A stretch of 64,000 nt of DNA from JAITMY01 sp031553765 (GTDB lineage Bacteria > Bacteroidota > Bacteroidia > Bacteroidales > UBA932): the NCBI GenBank assembly GCA_031553765.1, contig JAVBKY010000002.1, positions 1 to 64,000 of the forward strand, given 5' to 3'. This document shows positions 17,805 to 27,388 of the stretch, in pieces. The notes under the pieces were generated by a model. It worked only from the letters and a program-made list of their open reading frames with translations. It made no database searches and was not told the origin of the DNA. How positions within the stretch are numbered: the first letter of the stretch is position 1; each line of letters opens with the position of its first letter. The position numbers were made by a program, and so were the translations under genes.

Positions 17805-20800
17805 CTACTTCTTTGTTATTTGCTTTACTACCTGTTTTCCGTTATCAAAGGTAATGCGCACAAAGTGGGTTCCGGCTGACAATCCCTCAACATTCACATA
17901 GTCCTGAGTGAATTCCTCCATTTCCAGCGCACCCGTGCTACTTACCAACTCAACTTTAATCACCGCGTAAGGAGCCTGTATGCTAAACCCTGATGATACA
18001 GGATTTGGATAAACCTTTACCTTTTCAGCCAACTCCTTACCTACTCCGGTAGCACCCACCTGTACCTTTATAACAAACTTGTGGGATACACCGTTAAGAT
18101 CCACATTTACCGTCAATGGGCCTTGGTTGAAATCCCAAGAGCTGCCTGATTGGAAATCGGGAGTACCACCGCTTAGCGAGAAGGTAACAACAAACGAGGT
18201 TAACGCTGTTCCCGAAGCCATGGGCACTACAAATACTGAATCATTTGACAGTCCTGCATTCGATGAGCGACCATTAACTGTTACATTCGACATCTTTACT
18301 TCACCCGTTACCATTTGAATATCATCAGCCGAGCGAGGAATGAGGCAGTACAAATCGTTGTACAAGTAGCCCACACCACCAATATGCAACCTGCTGTCAA
18401 GCGCTGCCGCATAGTTATACATATAGTTGTATACTTGCATGGTATCCATAGGTGTGCTATCGTTACCAACCAAGAATGATGTACCACCGGTAACCCTTTC
18501 GCGTGTAACCGTCACATCCTCTGCAAACTTAACCAGTACGCTTTCGTATTCGCTTACCATATTGCGTATTGATTGCAATTGCGCAGCCGCCGGTATAGTA
18601 CCTGTACCTACCTTTACGCTAAGCGTAAGATTTTCCAACTCAGTTAAAGTCTTAGTATGGCCCGCTTTAGCATACTCGTTTACCTTACCGGTAACCACTA
18701 CGCTATCGCCAACTTCAAATACTGATGGCTTATTTTCATACGCATACACACCGGTGAACGCACCTGCGCCTTGCTGAATAAAGTAACCTAAGCCTGTAAC
18801 ACCCGTAACCACTCCGGTTACAGTAACAATAGAATCTTTATACGGTGATTTACCATCAGGATTTGTGGTATAGCGCACGTCATATATGGTCTTGCTAGGT
18901 ACAACTCCTACTCCGGTTAAAGGAACTACGCGAGTAGTAGTACCAGCCACCAGCAACAGCGTATCTACCACTGTACCAACTGCGGTGGGTGCGAAAGTAA
19001 TGCGCAACGTATCTCCATCGGCATTTTGCGGTAAGGTTGTTTTATCAACCGTGAATTTGCTACCTGCACCACCCTTAATTGAAACCGTAGCGCTAGCCGA
19101 CAAGTTGCGTCCTGTAACTTGTACAATAGAGGTGTTGGAGTAACCTACGAGCATAGACATGTTAACCGCGCTTGGGCTAACTGCAAAGTAAGGCGCTCCG
19201 CCAACCGGTATAGATTCCGCTGAGTTGCGAACTGTGGGATCACCATTAACCGCTAGCGTCTCAAAATCACCATCAACGCTATTCAGATGCCACTTAAAAT
19301 TACCACCATCCTCAAGGATACGCTTGGCTGCAGTTGTGGTACTCAAATCGGTACCGGTTTTACTAATACCACTGGGAGCCATGCTGGCATTAGCACCAAA
19401 AGCTACCAAATCTACAACACCTGAAATAGAGTGGTAATTTGCCGTAGTAATTGCCACTGCTGAGCGAGAAGAAACCAACGCTACCTTACCGGAAGCGGCA
19501 GCCAAATTCGCTGTGCAAGTGAAGTCGGGGGTAGAAGGTATAGCAACACCATTATTTCCCGGATCCGAAGCACGGATAAGGAAGAAGTGGCGACCTTTAA
19601 TCACAGTATTTGCCGGGAATCCAAATACGTTCATGTTACTTGTGCTTGTTGCCGCCGAATATTGTAAACTCCAACCATCAAGGGAAATATCGCTGGTGCT
19701 AGGATTAAATAGTTCTACATAGTCTGCATTGTAAACAGCGCCGCTATTTCCGCCTGCTCCATACACTTGCGTAATTATGATATCACCCGCGCTAACACCA
19801 CAAACGCCCACAAAACGAACATACAATGTGTCTGCATCTTCAGAGTAGAATTTTAAGCGAGCAGTGTAGGTTCCTTTTGCAGGAGGATTGAAGAACACGG
19901 TGTCGCGCTCACCGGTGCTCTTTAAAACGCTATCCTTTGGCAAGGTTGCCTTTGATAATCTAAAAGCATTGTTGGCATTGGATATCCAAGCTGCTTTTAC
20001 ATCACCTATAAGGTTGGTGCCTTTCACAACCGTGTAACGGTTGGCTGTACCACCTACCGCAACCGAGAATGACTGCACCGTGTCGCCTGCTGTACCCAGC
20101 GCAATAACGGGTTTTTGAGCTACGCCATACAAGCGTACCGTATCGTTCTTAGCTAGGGCTGCGTTACTAAGCACCAAAAGTGCGGTATCCTTACCTGCTG
20201 CAAGCGGTGAGTAGGTTATATTAATGGTATCCTTGCCATTAACTGTGCGTGTAGCGGGTGCGCTAAAGAGAGCAGCACTTTTTCCGGCAACGGCTATATT
20301 CAAATCACCTGTTAAATTTCCGGCTTCGTATGGCAAGCGCTTAACCTGCGAAGACTTCATAGCAGTCTCAAAGCTTACCGCATCGGCACCAAGAATAATA
20401 TAGGGAGATGCCGCATCGGGTGTAGAGAAGGTCAAAGGCTTCACATCGGTAATATTACCCGAGGCATCCTCTGCTACTACGTAAGCGTAGTAAGGTGTAT
20501 TTGCTGTGAGCCCCGTAACCGACGCAGTTGCCTCGGTATTGGCACTCATTGCTACATTACCGTTTTTAGCTGCTCCGGTACCTGCCTTAACTATGGCAGC
20601 CGTGATACCTGCCTGTGCTGAAGTATAAAAGGCATAATACATGGTAGCCGTCTCATTCACTTTTCCCAATACCTTAACAGAGGTAGCTAACAACTCATCT
20701 GTTTGTGGGTAGCCTTCAGCAAAAACAGGTGCATCTGTATCTACAACGGCTCCACCAATTGCATCTGCCCAAGTGGTGGCAACGCGAATACCTCCAACTG

Positions 20801-21512
20801 CTACTTTCTCATTCGCATTGTATTGCCTTAACGCAATAGAATTAATAGGTGCTTGTCCATCACCTGTATAAGTTGCATCCGGAGTTACAGGTTCAGAGGA
20901 GGGTAGGGTTGAAAATACAAACAAGTCTGTTTTAGCTGATGCTGCCGTAGAGTTAACAGAATGCTTTATTACCGCAAGATATGTAGTTCCTGCCGTAATT
21001 GTAGCATATGTAGAAGGCGCAGTACCATTACTCACACCAATGCCAGTACCTGCAGCATTTACAAATGTTCGTGCTGTAAAAGAAGTCAGACCATTCTCTT
21101 TCAAAAGATTGAGAAAATAGCCCTCGAAATTAGATGTTTGCGCTTGAAACATAAAAGCACAATACACAGTACTGCCAGAAGCCTGAGAGGCAAACTGTTT
21201 ATTTATGTCTTGCCCATTATTATAAAGCAATGCCGAGCCACCAATACCAGAGGCTATGTACCCAGCAAAAGACAGGGGGGCTCCGACTAAAATTTCACCT
21301 CCATTTCCACCACTATGAATACGCCAACCTGTTGTTGCATCCGCTGTATTTGTGTTATCACTAGTTGATGTTGCTCCTCCATTCAACTTTGAGCCTTGTT
21401 CATAGTTGAATGTTTCATAGAGTAACACCTCGGCCTTCACCGGCACCGCTGCCAGCAATACCAATGCAGCCACTGCCAGCATTGCATAAATTCGTCGTAA
21501 CATTGTTTTCAT
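17805..21512 (-). CDS. T9SS-secreted multidomain protein with lamin-tail and OB-like regions (1235 aa)
   Basis: The 1235-residue product has a signal peptide (MLRRIYAMLAVAALVLLAAVPVKA after the first MKT) and an N-terminal LamG/choice-of-anchor-like region (about 30-250), a fibronectin-like segment (about 260-370) and Ig-like modules (about 375-580). A lamin-tail domain follows (IIITQVYGAGGNSGAVYNAD..VELFNPS, about 585-760), then another Ig-like module and an OB-like region (VVTVTGVVTGVTGLGYFIQQ, about 890-1000) and a type A sorting domain (VKVYPNPVSSGFSIQ). Lamin-tail and OB domains of this kind occur beside exonuclease domains in extracellular DNases, but no catalytic nuclease domain is visible here. 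A DNA-binding or scaffold role next to the two nucleases is inferred. Confidence 0.75.
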   Translation of the reverse strand: MKTMLRRIYAMLAVAALVLLAAVPVKAEVLLYETFNYEQGSKLNGGATSTSDNTNTADATTGWRIHSGGNGGEILVGAPLSFAGYIASGIGGSALLYNNGQDINKQFASQASGSTVYCAFMFQAQTSNFEGYFLNLLKENGLTSFTARTFVNAAGTGIGVSNGTAPSTYATITAGTTYLAVIKHSVNSTAASAKTDLFVFSTLPSSEPVTPDATYTGDGQAPINSIALRQYNANEKVAVGGIRVATTWADAIGGAVVDTDAPVFAEGYPQTDELLATSVKVLGKVNETATMYYAFYTSAQAGITAAIVKAGTGAAKNGNVAMSANTEATASVTGLTANTPYYAYVVAEDASGNITDVKPLTFSTPDAASPYIILGADAVSFETAMKSSQVKRLPYEAGNLTGDLNIAVAGKSAALFSAPATRTVNGKDTINITYSPLAAGKDTALLVLSNAALAKNDTVRLYGVAQKPVIALGTAGDTVQSFSVAVGGTANRYTVVKGTNLIGDVKAAWISNANNAFRLSKATLPKDSVLKSTGERDTVFFNPPAKGTYTARLKFYSEDADTLYVRFVGVCGVSAGDIIITQVYGAGGNSGAVYNADYVELFNPSTSDISLDGWSLQYSAATSTSNMNVFGFPANTVIKGRHFFLIRASDPGNNGVAIPSTPDFTCTANLAAASGKVALVSSRSAVAITTANYHSISGVVDLVAFGANASMAPSGISKTGTDLSTTTAAKRILEDGGNFKWHLNSVDGDFETLAVNGDPTVRNSAESIPVGGAPYFAVSPSAVNMSMLVGYSNTSIVQVTGRNLSASATVSIKGGAGSKFTVDKTTLPQNADGDTLRITFAPTAVGTVVDTLLLVAGTTTRVVPLTGVGVVPSKTIYDVRYTTNPDGKSPYKDSIVTVTGVVTGVTGLGYFIQQGAGAFTGVYAYENKPSVFEVGDSVVVTGKVNEYAKAGHTKTLTELENLTLSVKVGTGTIPAAAQLQSIRNMVSEYESVLVKFAEDVTVTRERVTGGTSFLVGNDSTPMDTMQVYNYMYNYAAALDSRLHIGGVGYLYNDLYCLIPRSADDIQMVTGEVKMSNVTVNGRSSNAGLSNDSVFVVPMASGTALTSFVVTFSLSGGTPDFQSGSSWDFNQGPLTVNVDLNGVSHKFVIKVQVGATGVGKELAEKVKVYPNPVSSGFSIQAPYAVIKVELVSSTGALEMEEFTQDYVNVEGLSAGTHFVRITFDNGKQVVKQITKK

Positions 21513-21700
21513 AATCTATAATTTTTGGTTTTCTATTTCAAAAATATGTGAATTTTTTTGCAAAAAATTGAAAGCATAAATCTCAATTTTAACAAAAATT
21601 GAAGCGTACAAATATAATATTACTTTTGTTTTTTGAAAGTTAAAAAAGCAATAAGTTATTATGAACTTATTGTTACAAATTATGTGTGTGCGAACACAAA

Positions 21701-21737
21701 AAATACCCTCCACTAGATTTTTTCTACGGAGGGTATT
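21701..21737. terminator. Hairpin terminator after the receptor-lipoprotein operon
   Basis: AATACCCTCC (21702-21711) pairs with GGAGGGTATT (21728-21737), giving a perfect 10-bp stem with a 16-base loop. It begins 27 bp past the stop codon of the 325-aa lipoprotein gene on the minus strand. It should end the receptor/lipoprotein transcript, leaving about 190 bp of very AT-rich leader for the next gene (21512). Confidence 0.65.
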
Positions 21738-21764
21738 ATGGCAAAATAATTTACGAAAGGTTAG

Positions 21765-22742
21765 CTACCTCACCGTTAAATTCTTTACTTCCCAAGTCGC
21801 CTTATCATTATTGTTTGTACACTCATACTTAAATGCCACCCTCACGTTGGGTTGACCTACGTAGGCAGCCGGAACTCTAATGCTACCTGAGGAGATAAAG
21901 GTAAAGCTAGGTGATGTGGGCACATTGGGAATAGTCAGCTGCTCCCAAGTAGCAAACGCAACCGTACCTAAGTTCTCAGAAAAGTCCTTACTTATCCAGC
22001 AGGTTGCCACGGTACGATAGTTAGCCGGTGTGGCATAGTTTATAGCATGGTCAAACGCTATAAACGCGCTATCGTGTCCGGTGCAATTAATGGCAGGCGA
22101 TACAAGCCATGCCTCCACGCTGGGGTCAACACCTGAAGCGCCCCTTATTTGCGCGCCATAGCCTTGTGTAGTTGCGCTGGTATTATCAAAGTACCAATTA
22201 GTTTCACCTACTGTAGCCTCCTTATAGAATTTGTTAAAGCTGGTTTGCGTGGTCATAAATTCCTCAAAGAACGGATCAGCAGGAGGTGGTGTAAATGAAT
22301 AGCTCATAAGCTCCTTCATACCGGACATGCTATTGTAGGGCATAAGCTTACCGCGAAGCCATACCTCACGATGCAACACCGAAGGATTCTCCTTTGGGCT
22401 AAGCGCTGCACGCATACCACTTGGCAGCTGCACATCAAGACACATGGAAAGATTTCGGTAAAGACGTGTGGTATCATCGGCTACCAACATGTTGGTGCTG
22501 GAGTAAAACGGTGCTGCATACCTATCGCGCGGATATATGCTATCGGCCTCATACACGCCCACTATCCAACACTTTACCCAAGCAAGAGTAGAGTCCTGTA
22601 TAAAACGCGCCTGATACACCGAAAGAGGATTGCCGGCCGTACCCATGGTGGGGTCATAAGGCGGATAGGACTTATCGGGGTTACAGCTCATTCCTCCAAT
22701 CACGAGCAGTAGCAGCGCCAGTATAGTTGTTATATGCTTCAT
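21765..22742 (-). CDS. Surface lipoprotein, DUF6359-like OB region plus jelly-roll
   Basis: Starting at ATG 22740-22742, the 325-residue product begins with a lipoprotein signal (MKHITTILALLLLVIGGMSC, Cys20). The first half resembles DUF6359/OB-fold lipoproteins: GTAGNPLSVYQARF then WVKCWIVGVYEAD and VWLRGKLMPYNSMSGMK. The second half (about 165-325) resembles a choice-of-anchor J jelly-roll: WYFDNTSATTQGYG..., AWLVSPAINCTGHDSAFIAF and, at the end, VRVAFKYECTNNNDKATWEV. Such proteins are often held on the Bacteroidota surface. Its OB-like region fits nucleic-acid or sugar binding, but I cannot tell which. It is the last gene of the receptor operon (32 bp after the previous stop). Confidence 0.65.
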   Translation of the reverse strand: MKHITTILALLLLVIGGMSCNPDKSYPPYDPTMGTAGNPLSVYQARFIQDSTLAWVKCWIVGVYEADSIYPRDRYAAPFYSSTNMLVADDTTRLYRNLSMCLDVQLPSGMRAALSPKENPSVLHREVWLRGKLMPYNSMSGMKELMSYSFTPPPADPFFEEFMTTQTSFNKFYKEATVGETNWYFDNTSATTQGYGAQIRGASGVDPSVEAWLVSPAINCTGHDSAFIAFDHAINYATPANYRTVATCWISKDFSENLGTVAFATWEQLTIPNVPTSPSFTFISSGSIRVPAAYVGQPNVRVAFKYECTNNNDKATWEVKNLTVR

Positions 22743-22774
22743 ACGATTTATCATTTCTTGTCTTTCTCTATCAC

Positions 22775-23467
22775 TTACTTAAACTTTACATCGTCAAGAT
22801 ACCAGTTAGCGCTGCTACCGTGCGAGGTGTAGCAAAACGCTATATAGATAACTGACTCTCCTTTAAGAGCGTGGGTTAAATCAATAGGTCCCGAGGCTTG
22901 CATAGGCACACCGGTAGAGAAGCTAACCGGCGCGGCTAAGGTAAAACTTATACCCTCATCCTTTAAGTCAATCCAATCGGACTTACGAAAGTTGGCGCTA
23001 CCTCCATTGTAAGAGGTACTGTATCGTACCGTAAAGGTAGTATTAGGATTGTCGTAAGTAATACCCGTGGAAAAACTGAGACGCTGCACTGTAGGGTCGG
23101 TAACTTTCAACGGAGGCATTACCAACCAAAATTCACAGGCTGTGTCAATAGGGAATGCTCCGGTAGCCACAGCGCACTTTACGCTACCCTTGGGATTATT
23201 TAAATCGTTGAGGTCGAGCAATGGCGCCACAGCTGTGCGCCATATACGGGTACCCAACATGGAGACGCTTACCCAACCCGCGGGAGGGGTAAGGTTTAAC
23301 CCGTCAACCTCAACAAAATCAAATGGCTCGTACAGACTATCTACTGCCTGATCACGTGAGGGTGATACGGGCACTGCCGGTGCGTCATACTTTTCTTTAA
23401 CGCATGAAGCCGCTGCAACTGTAAGTGCTACAGCCAACAATAGGTATTTAGCTATCTTGCTTATCAT
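22775..23467 (-). CDS. Surface lipoprotein with choice-of-anchor J-like domain
   Basis: This 230-residue lipoprotein has a signal of the form LLLAVALTVAAASC (Cys22), followed by a linker and a jelly-roll-like domain. GWVSVSMLGTRIWRT, FWLVMPPLKVTDPTVQRLSF, and the C-terminal VIYIAFCYTSHGSSANWYLDDVKFK are the typical opening and closing strands of the choice-of-anchor J/cleaved-adhesin class. It follows the receptor gene by 26 bp and precedes the DUF6359-like lipoprotein, so the three form one transcription unit. A ligand-binding role for the receptor is inferred, by analogy with SusD in glycan systems; there is no sequence similarity to SusD. Confidence 0.65.
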   Translation of the reverse strand: MISKIAKYLLLAVALTVAAASCVKEKYDAPAVPVSPSRDQAVDSLYEPFDFVEVDGLNLTPPAGWVSVSMLGTRIWRTAVAPLLDLNDLNNPKGSVKCAVATGAFPIDTACEFWLVMPPLKVTDPTVQRLSFSTGITYDNPNTTFTVRYSTSYNGGSANFRKSDWIDLKDEGISFTLAAPVSFSTGVPMQASGPIDLTHALKGESVIYIAFCYTSHGSSANWYLDDVKFK

Positions 23468-23493
23468 AATTACTTTCTCCTTATTTTTTCAAT

Positions 23494-26079
23494 CTAAAAA
23501 CGGTAGTACACTTGAGCAAAGAATGTTAGTCCAAATGAGTAGTAGTACTTCGAGGGGAATTTATCAATGGTACCCGCATCAAAGCGCAGCTGCTCGAAAC
23601 CACCGGTTTTGAAGTTTTTATTGAGAAGATTTTGTACGTTTCCGTTAAAGCCTAAGATGCCACCTTTTACTCGCCACGAAGCGCCTCCAAATGCATCGAG
23701 GCTATACGCTACGGGGAACTTTTCCTGATCCAACAGCTGTTCGTATGAGGGAGTACCGGGCTCCTTCATTCCCACTGCTTCGGTGGTTCTGCGGTCGTAG
23801 CTAAGCTCAATGTAAGAGTTGCCTGCACAGCTACCCGTAAGTCCTACAAACCAGTATTTAGGTGAGCGGTAGGTAAGCGTAAGTGAACCTGCAGCTTGGG
23901 GCATACCACCAATATGATACCCTTTAATGTAGGCTGTACGGTATTTTGCCAGAGCCGGATTATCGGCGTTATCATCATCAATAGTGGCCGTGCTGGGGTT
24001 AGAGGCGTAAGTATACTGCCCGTATGACAAAGCACCTTCAGCGGTAATGGTTGAGGTTATTTTATAGGCACCTCCGAACTCCAAGCCCATGTACTGCTTA
24101 TCCAAACCCTGCGTAATATACTGTACTATACCGGAGCTGCTCTCCATATAAAACACCTTAACTTCCGAGGCATCTTTACTCAACGTGTAAAATGCTGAGG
24201 CACGCATACGGAAAACGGGGCCACGATAGTTGTACGAGGCATCAACCGTTGCAATTTTTTCATTTTCTACTCCTAAGCCATAATCACCTACTGTGTAGCT
24301 ATTATAGCGAGGCTGTATGTACGTATTTTTAAACAAAGGCGGGCGAGTTTCGTATCCGGCACTCATTGATGCAAAGTTACGTCCCGAAATTTTGTACGTA
24401 GCGCTAAATTTTCCGGAACCCAACAGCGACATAATGTGTTTACCTTCGCCATACGAGTTGAGAAGGAACCTACCGTTACGCATGTTGCCATTACGCCAGA
24501 ATTCGGTATACCCCAGGTTTCCGGCCAGCACATAGTCAAACTTACCAAAGGTAAACTTAGCTTGAGCCCATGCCGAAAGGTTATTCTGAATCATTTCATA
24601 GTCATAACCGTATTTATCACCCTCGTATTTTTTCAACTCCGGGTCGTTCAAGTCATAGCGTGCCCTGGTCACATTGTTCACGTTATCACCTAAGGTAAAC
24701 TTATCAATGTTTAGTATATAGTCGGCACCCAGAGCATCCTTTACCACTTGAAAGAACATACCCTTGTACCTTTTTCCCTCCACTCCTGCTACCAGCGTAA
24801 AGTGCTCGTTGAAGTGATTTGTGTAATTGGTAAATCCGCTAAACGTTTGCTGGTCGTTGCGGTACTCCTTTAAAATGGTTATAGCCTCCCAGCCTTCTGA
24901 GCGAGGCGTATTGGCATTCACAGCATAGTTACCTGCATACAGCGCCTCCCAGTCTATTTGAGTAACCTCCGTATTATTTGATGACCAAGCGTCACGCTTC
25001 ATATCGCGAATATCGTCATCAACTGTGGGTCCCACGTAGCTGGGCAGCTTACGATAGTAATCGGGTCGAGGGTCGTTTCCATCATACCAATCCAACGCTG
25101 AGGAACCGTTACGGCCAAAGAGCACTGAAATACCGGCCTCTAACTTCGACTGTTCGTTTATATTCCATGTATAGTTGAGCATAGTCATCGGAAGGTTCAT
25201 ACTACGAATACGCGAACTTCTTACCTCGCCATCATAGTAACCCCAGTTAGGATTGTAATGGTAATCCCTGTAATCGTACACCTCCTGCACAACCGCGCTG
25301 CTAACTCCTCTGTCCAGCATTGCATCCATAAAGGTCAAGTTGAGGCTGTGTTTTTTATTGAATTGTTTTTCAACAGCAGCAAAGAATGAGTATCCTTCGT
25401 ACGGTGTTGCATCCATGTAACCTGATTTACCTAAGCGGGTAGAAACTGAGGCAACGAAGGCCCAGCCATTATTCAGTAATCCTGTTGCGGTGGTAGCCAT
25501 TATACGATGTGTATAGGTACGATTACTGGCAGCATACGAAATGCTGGACTGCTTACGATAGTTAGAGGCTCTTGTGTTGTATGTAGTTACACCGCCAATA
25601 TTACCATATGAGGATTCGGAGGGCGCCAAGCCATTTACGGTGGTGTAATTGCGCATAACGTCATTCATACCACCCCACACGTTATAGTTGGCATAGCCAA
25701 ACTCCGGATCTTGAAAAGAAAAGCCATTAAAGTAAACCGAGGAGTAGTCGGATTCGTAGCCACGCACCTGAAAACGGTAGGCACTCAAGTTAAACTGTAC
25801 CTGAGAAAGATACGGGTCACGTGAAGCACCTAATAGGCTGGATACGTTTTGTCCGCCGCCATCATCTTCATCCACATCCAGCTCAACAACATCAGTACTC
25901 AAGTCCAACTCTACCAATGCATCAGTAGCCGACTGCGGAAAACGAGTTCCAATCCCGATAGTCCCTTCCTGTGAGGGAATAACCGGAGTGGAGGTAGTAT
26001 CGGCTGTAGACTGCGCCAAAGCCGCTGTGGACAGCACTCCTGCCAACAGCATAACTAACCCAAATCTTTTTATGCTCAT
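23494..26079 (-). CDS. TonB-dependent outer-membrane receptor
   Basis: The 861-residue product starts with a signal peptide (MSIKRFGLVMLLAGVLSTAALA) and then a plug-like region: LSAYRFQVRGYESDYSSVYF near residues 95-120, followed by LAPSESSYGNIGGVTTYNTR. Beyond about residue 160 there are long antiparallel strands, and the protein ends in an aromatic-rich last strand (FFAQVYYRF), as expected for a 22-stranded barrel. It has no carboxypeptidase-like N-terminal domain, unlike SusC, and no SusD beside it. It leads an operon with two surface lipoproteins and lies between secreted nucleases and nucleotide-type phosphatases. Import of nucleic-acid fragments is inferred from this context. Confidence 0.82.
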   Translation of the reverse strand: MSIKRFGLVMLLAGVLSTAALAQSTADTTSTPVIPSQEGTIGIGTRFPQSATDALVELDLSTDVVELDVDEDDGGGQNVSSLLGASRDPYLSQVQFNLSAYRFQVRGYESDYSSVYFNGFSFQDPEFGYANYNVWGGMNDVMRNYTTVNGLAPSESSYGNIGGVTTYNTRASNYRKQSSISYAASNRTYTHRIMATTATGLLNNGWAFVASVSTRLGKSGYMDATPYEGYSFFAAVEKQFNKKHSLNLTFMDAMLDRGVSSAVVQEVYDYRDYHYNPNWGYYDGEVRSSRIRSMNLPMTMLNYTWNINEQSKLEAGISVLFGRNGSSALDWYDGNDPRPDYYRKLPSYVGPTVDDDIRDMKRDAWSSNNTEVTQIDWEALYAGNYAVNANTPRSEGWEAITILKEYRNDQQTFSGFTNYTNHFNEHFTLVAGVEGKRYKGMFFQVVKDALGADYILNIDKFTLGDNVNNVTRARYDLNDPELKKYEGDKYGYDYEMIQNNLSAWAQAKFTFGKFDYVLAGNLGYTEFWRNGNMRNGRFLLNSYGEGKHIMSLLGSGKFSATYKISGRNFASMSAGYETRPPLFKNTYIQPRYNSYTVGDYGLGVENEKIATVDASYNYRGPVFRMRASAFYTLSKDASEVKVFYMESSSGIVQYITQGLDKQYMGLEFGGAYKITSTITAEGALSYGQYTYASNPSTATIDDDNADNPALAKYRTAYIKGYHIGGMPQAAGSLTLTYRSPKYWFVGLTGSCAGNSYIELSYDRRTTEAVGMKEPGTPSYEQLLDQEKFPVAYSLDAFGGASWRVKGGILGFNGNVQNLLNKNFKTGGFEQLRFDAGTIDKFPSKYYYSFGLTFFAQVYYRF

Positions 26080-26250
26080 AATTACTTAAAATAGTTACGA
26101 TTTATACCCCTTATATTGCTATATAAAATGGGGGCTGCAAGTTAGGAGCTAAATTGTCAGATTGCAACCTTTTTTGATTAAAGTCCCATTAATTTTTTGT
26201 TAACATTCGATGTTCACAAATAAAACGACAGTAGTTGAAAATATTATAGC

Positions 26251-26258
26251 TATTTTTG
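26251..26258 (+). promoter_or_regulatory. Candidate -7 promoter box for the EEP gene
   Basis: TATTTTTG fits the Bacteroidota TAnnTTTG -7 consensus and lies 15 bp before the preferred ATG at 26274. The TTG at 26235-26237 is only 13 bp away, shorter than the usual 19-21 bp. A very short leader would result. Confidence 0.4.
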
Positions 26259-26273
26259 GCAAAATGTATTTTT

Positions 26274-27341
26274 ATGAAAATTCATCACTACTCTATTCGT
26301 AAAACGTTGGTTGTGGCGCTGGTATTGGCAACCACAGCAACCTGCTTTGCACAAAAGCAAAAGTACATGGCCGCATGTGTTGCCTTTTACAATCTTGAAA
26401 ACCTTTTTGACACCATAAAATCGCCAGATACTGACGATCGGGAGTTTTTGCCAGATGGTGTATATAAATGGAACGGAGAGCGTTATAAGTACAAGCTTAA
26501 CAATATGGCATCGGTTATTCGTAAAATAGGCGCCGACGTCACTCCTACAGGTCCTGCCATACTTGGCGTGAGTGAGATTGAAAACAAGCTTGTGCTGGAA
26601 GACTTAATAAGCACAGCTCCGCTGGATATTATGGGTTATGACATTGTACACTACGATTCGCCCGACGCGCGTGGTGTTGATGTGGGCTTAATTTATCAAA
26701 AGAGTCGCTTTCAGGTTACAGGATCACGTTCTGTTCGCTTAGCTATTCCAGACATGCCTAATTTTCGCACGCGTGACCAGCTTGTGGTATCGGGATTGCT
26801 GGATGGCGAACCCATACACGTAATAGTGATGCACTGGCCCTCGCGTCGCGGGGGCGAGAAGCGCAGTAAGCCTCTGCGTGACGGCGCTGCTGCATTATGT
26901 AAAAGTATTGTGGATTCTATATATAAAGTAGAGGCCGGAGCAAAAATCATTATTATGGGCGACTTTAACGATGACCCCACCAATGCAAGCGTAACTAAGA
27001 TACTGAAGGCTCGCCCTTCTATAGGGCAGACTGAAAAAGGAGGACTATACAACCCAACGTACAAGTTTTTCCAAGAGGGCATAGGCTCTCTTGCTTATGA
27101 CGACAACTGGAACCTATTTGACCAGATTATTGTATCGGAGCCGCTATTGGGTAAGGATTACAGCAGCTATAAGTTTTTGCGATTCAAAATTTTCAACGAG
27201 GATTTTCTGAAGCAAAAGGACGGACGCTACGCCGGGTATCCTTGGCGCACTTTCTCGGGGACCACGTTCATTGGCGGTTACAGCGACCACTTCCCTACTT
27301 ATGTTTTGCTTATTCGCAACGCTTCTGCTGAAAAACAGTAA
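26274..27341 (+). CDS. Endonuclease/exonuclease/phosphatase family secreted protein
   Basis: The ATG at 26274 gives a 355-residue protein with a signal peptide (basic MKIHHYSIRK then a hydrophobic run ending in ATCFAQ). The fold is that of the EEP (DNase I/phosphatase) superfamily: VAFYNLENLFDT near residues 30-41, GVSEIENKLVLEDL with the metal-binding Glu, HWPSRRGGE, the GDFNDDP motif with Asp and Asn, and SDHFPTYV with the terminal Asp-His. These are the metal and catalytic positions of the family, and all are present. Likely activities are a nuclease or phosphodiesterase in the periplasm or outside the cell. A lipobox is not seen. Its position between the receptor operon and the nucleotidase supports a nucleic-acid role. 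Confidence 0.85.
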   Translation: MKIHHYSIRKTLVVALVLATTATCFAQKQKYMAACVAFYNLENLFDTIKSPDTDDREFLPDGVYKWNGERYKYKLNNMASVIRKIGADVTPTGPAILGVSEIENKLVLEDLISTAPLDIMGYDIVHYDSPDARGVDVGLIYQKSRFQVTGSRSVRLAIPDMPNFRTRDQLVVSGLLDGEPIHVIVMHWPSRRGGEKRSKPLRDGAAALCKSIVDSIYKVEAGAKIIIMGDFNDDPTNASVTKILKARPSIGQTEKGGLYNPTYKFFQEGIGSLAYDDNWNLFDQIIVSEPLLGKDYSSYKFLRFKIFNEDFLKQKDGRYAGYPWRTFSGTTFIGGYSDHFPTYVLLIRNASAEKQ

Positions 27342-27373
27342 AAATAGAACACAAAAAAAGATGTTAAAATGCT

Positions 27374-27381
27374 TATCTTTG
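27374..27381 (+). promoter_or_regulatory. Candidate -7 box immediately before the nucleotidase start
   Basis: TATCTTTG is a perfect TAnnTTTG box, but it lies only eight bases ahead of the ATG at 27389. A start of transcription a few bases later would give a leaderless or near-leaderless message. No -33 TTTG is evident at 19-21 bp. Confidence 0.35.
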
Positions 27382-27388
27382 CATTCAT

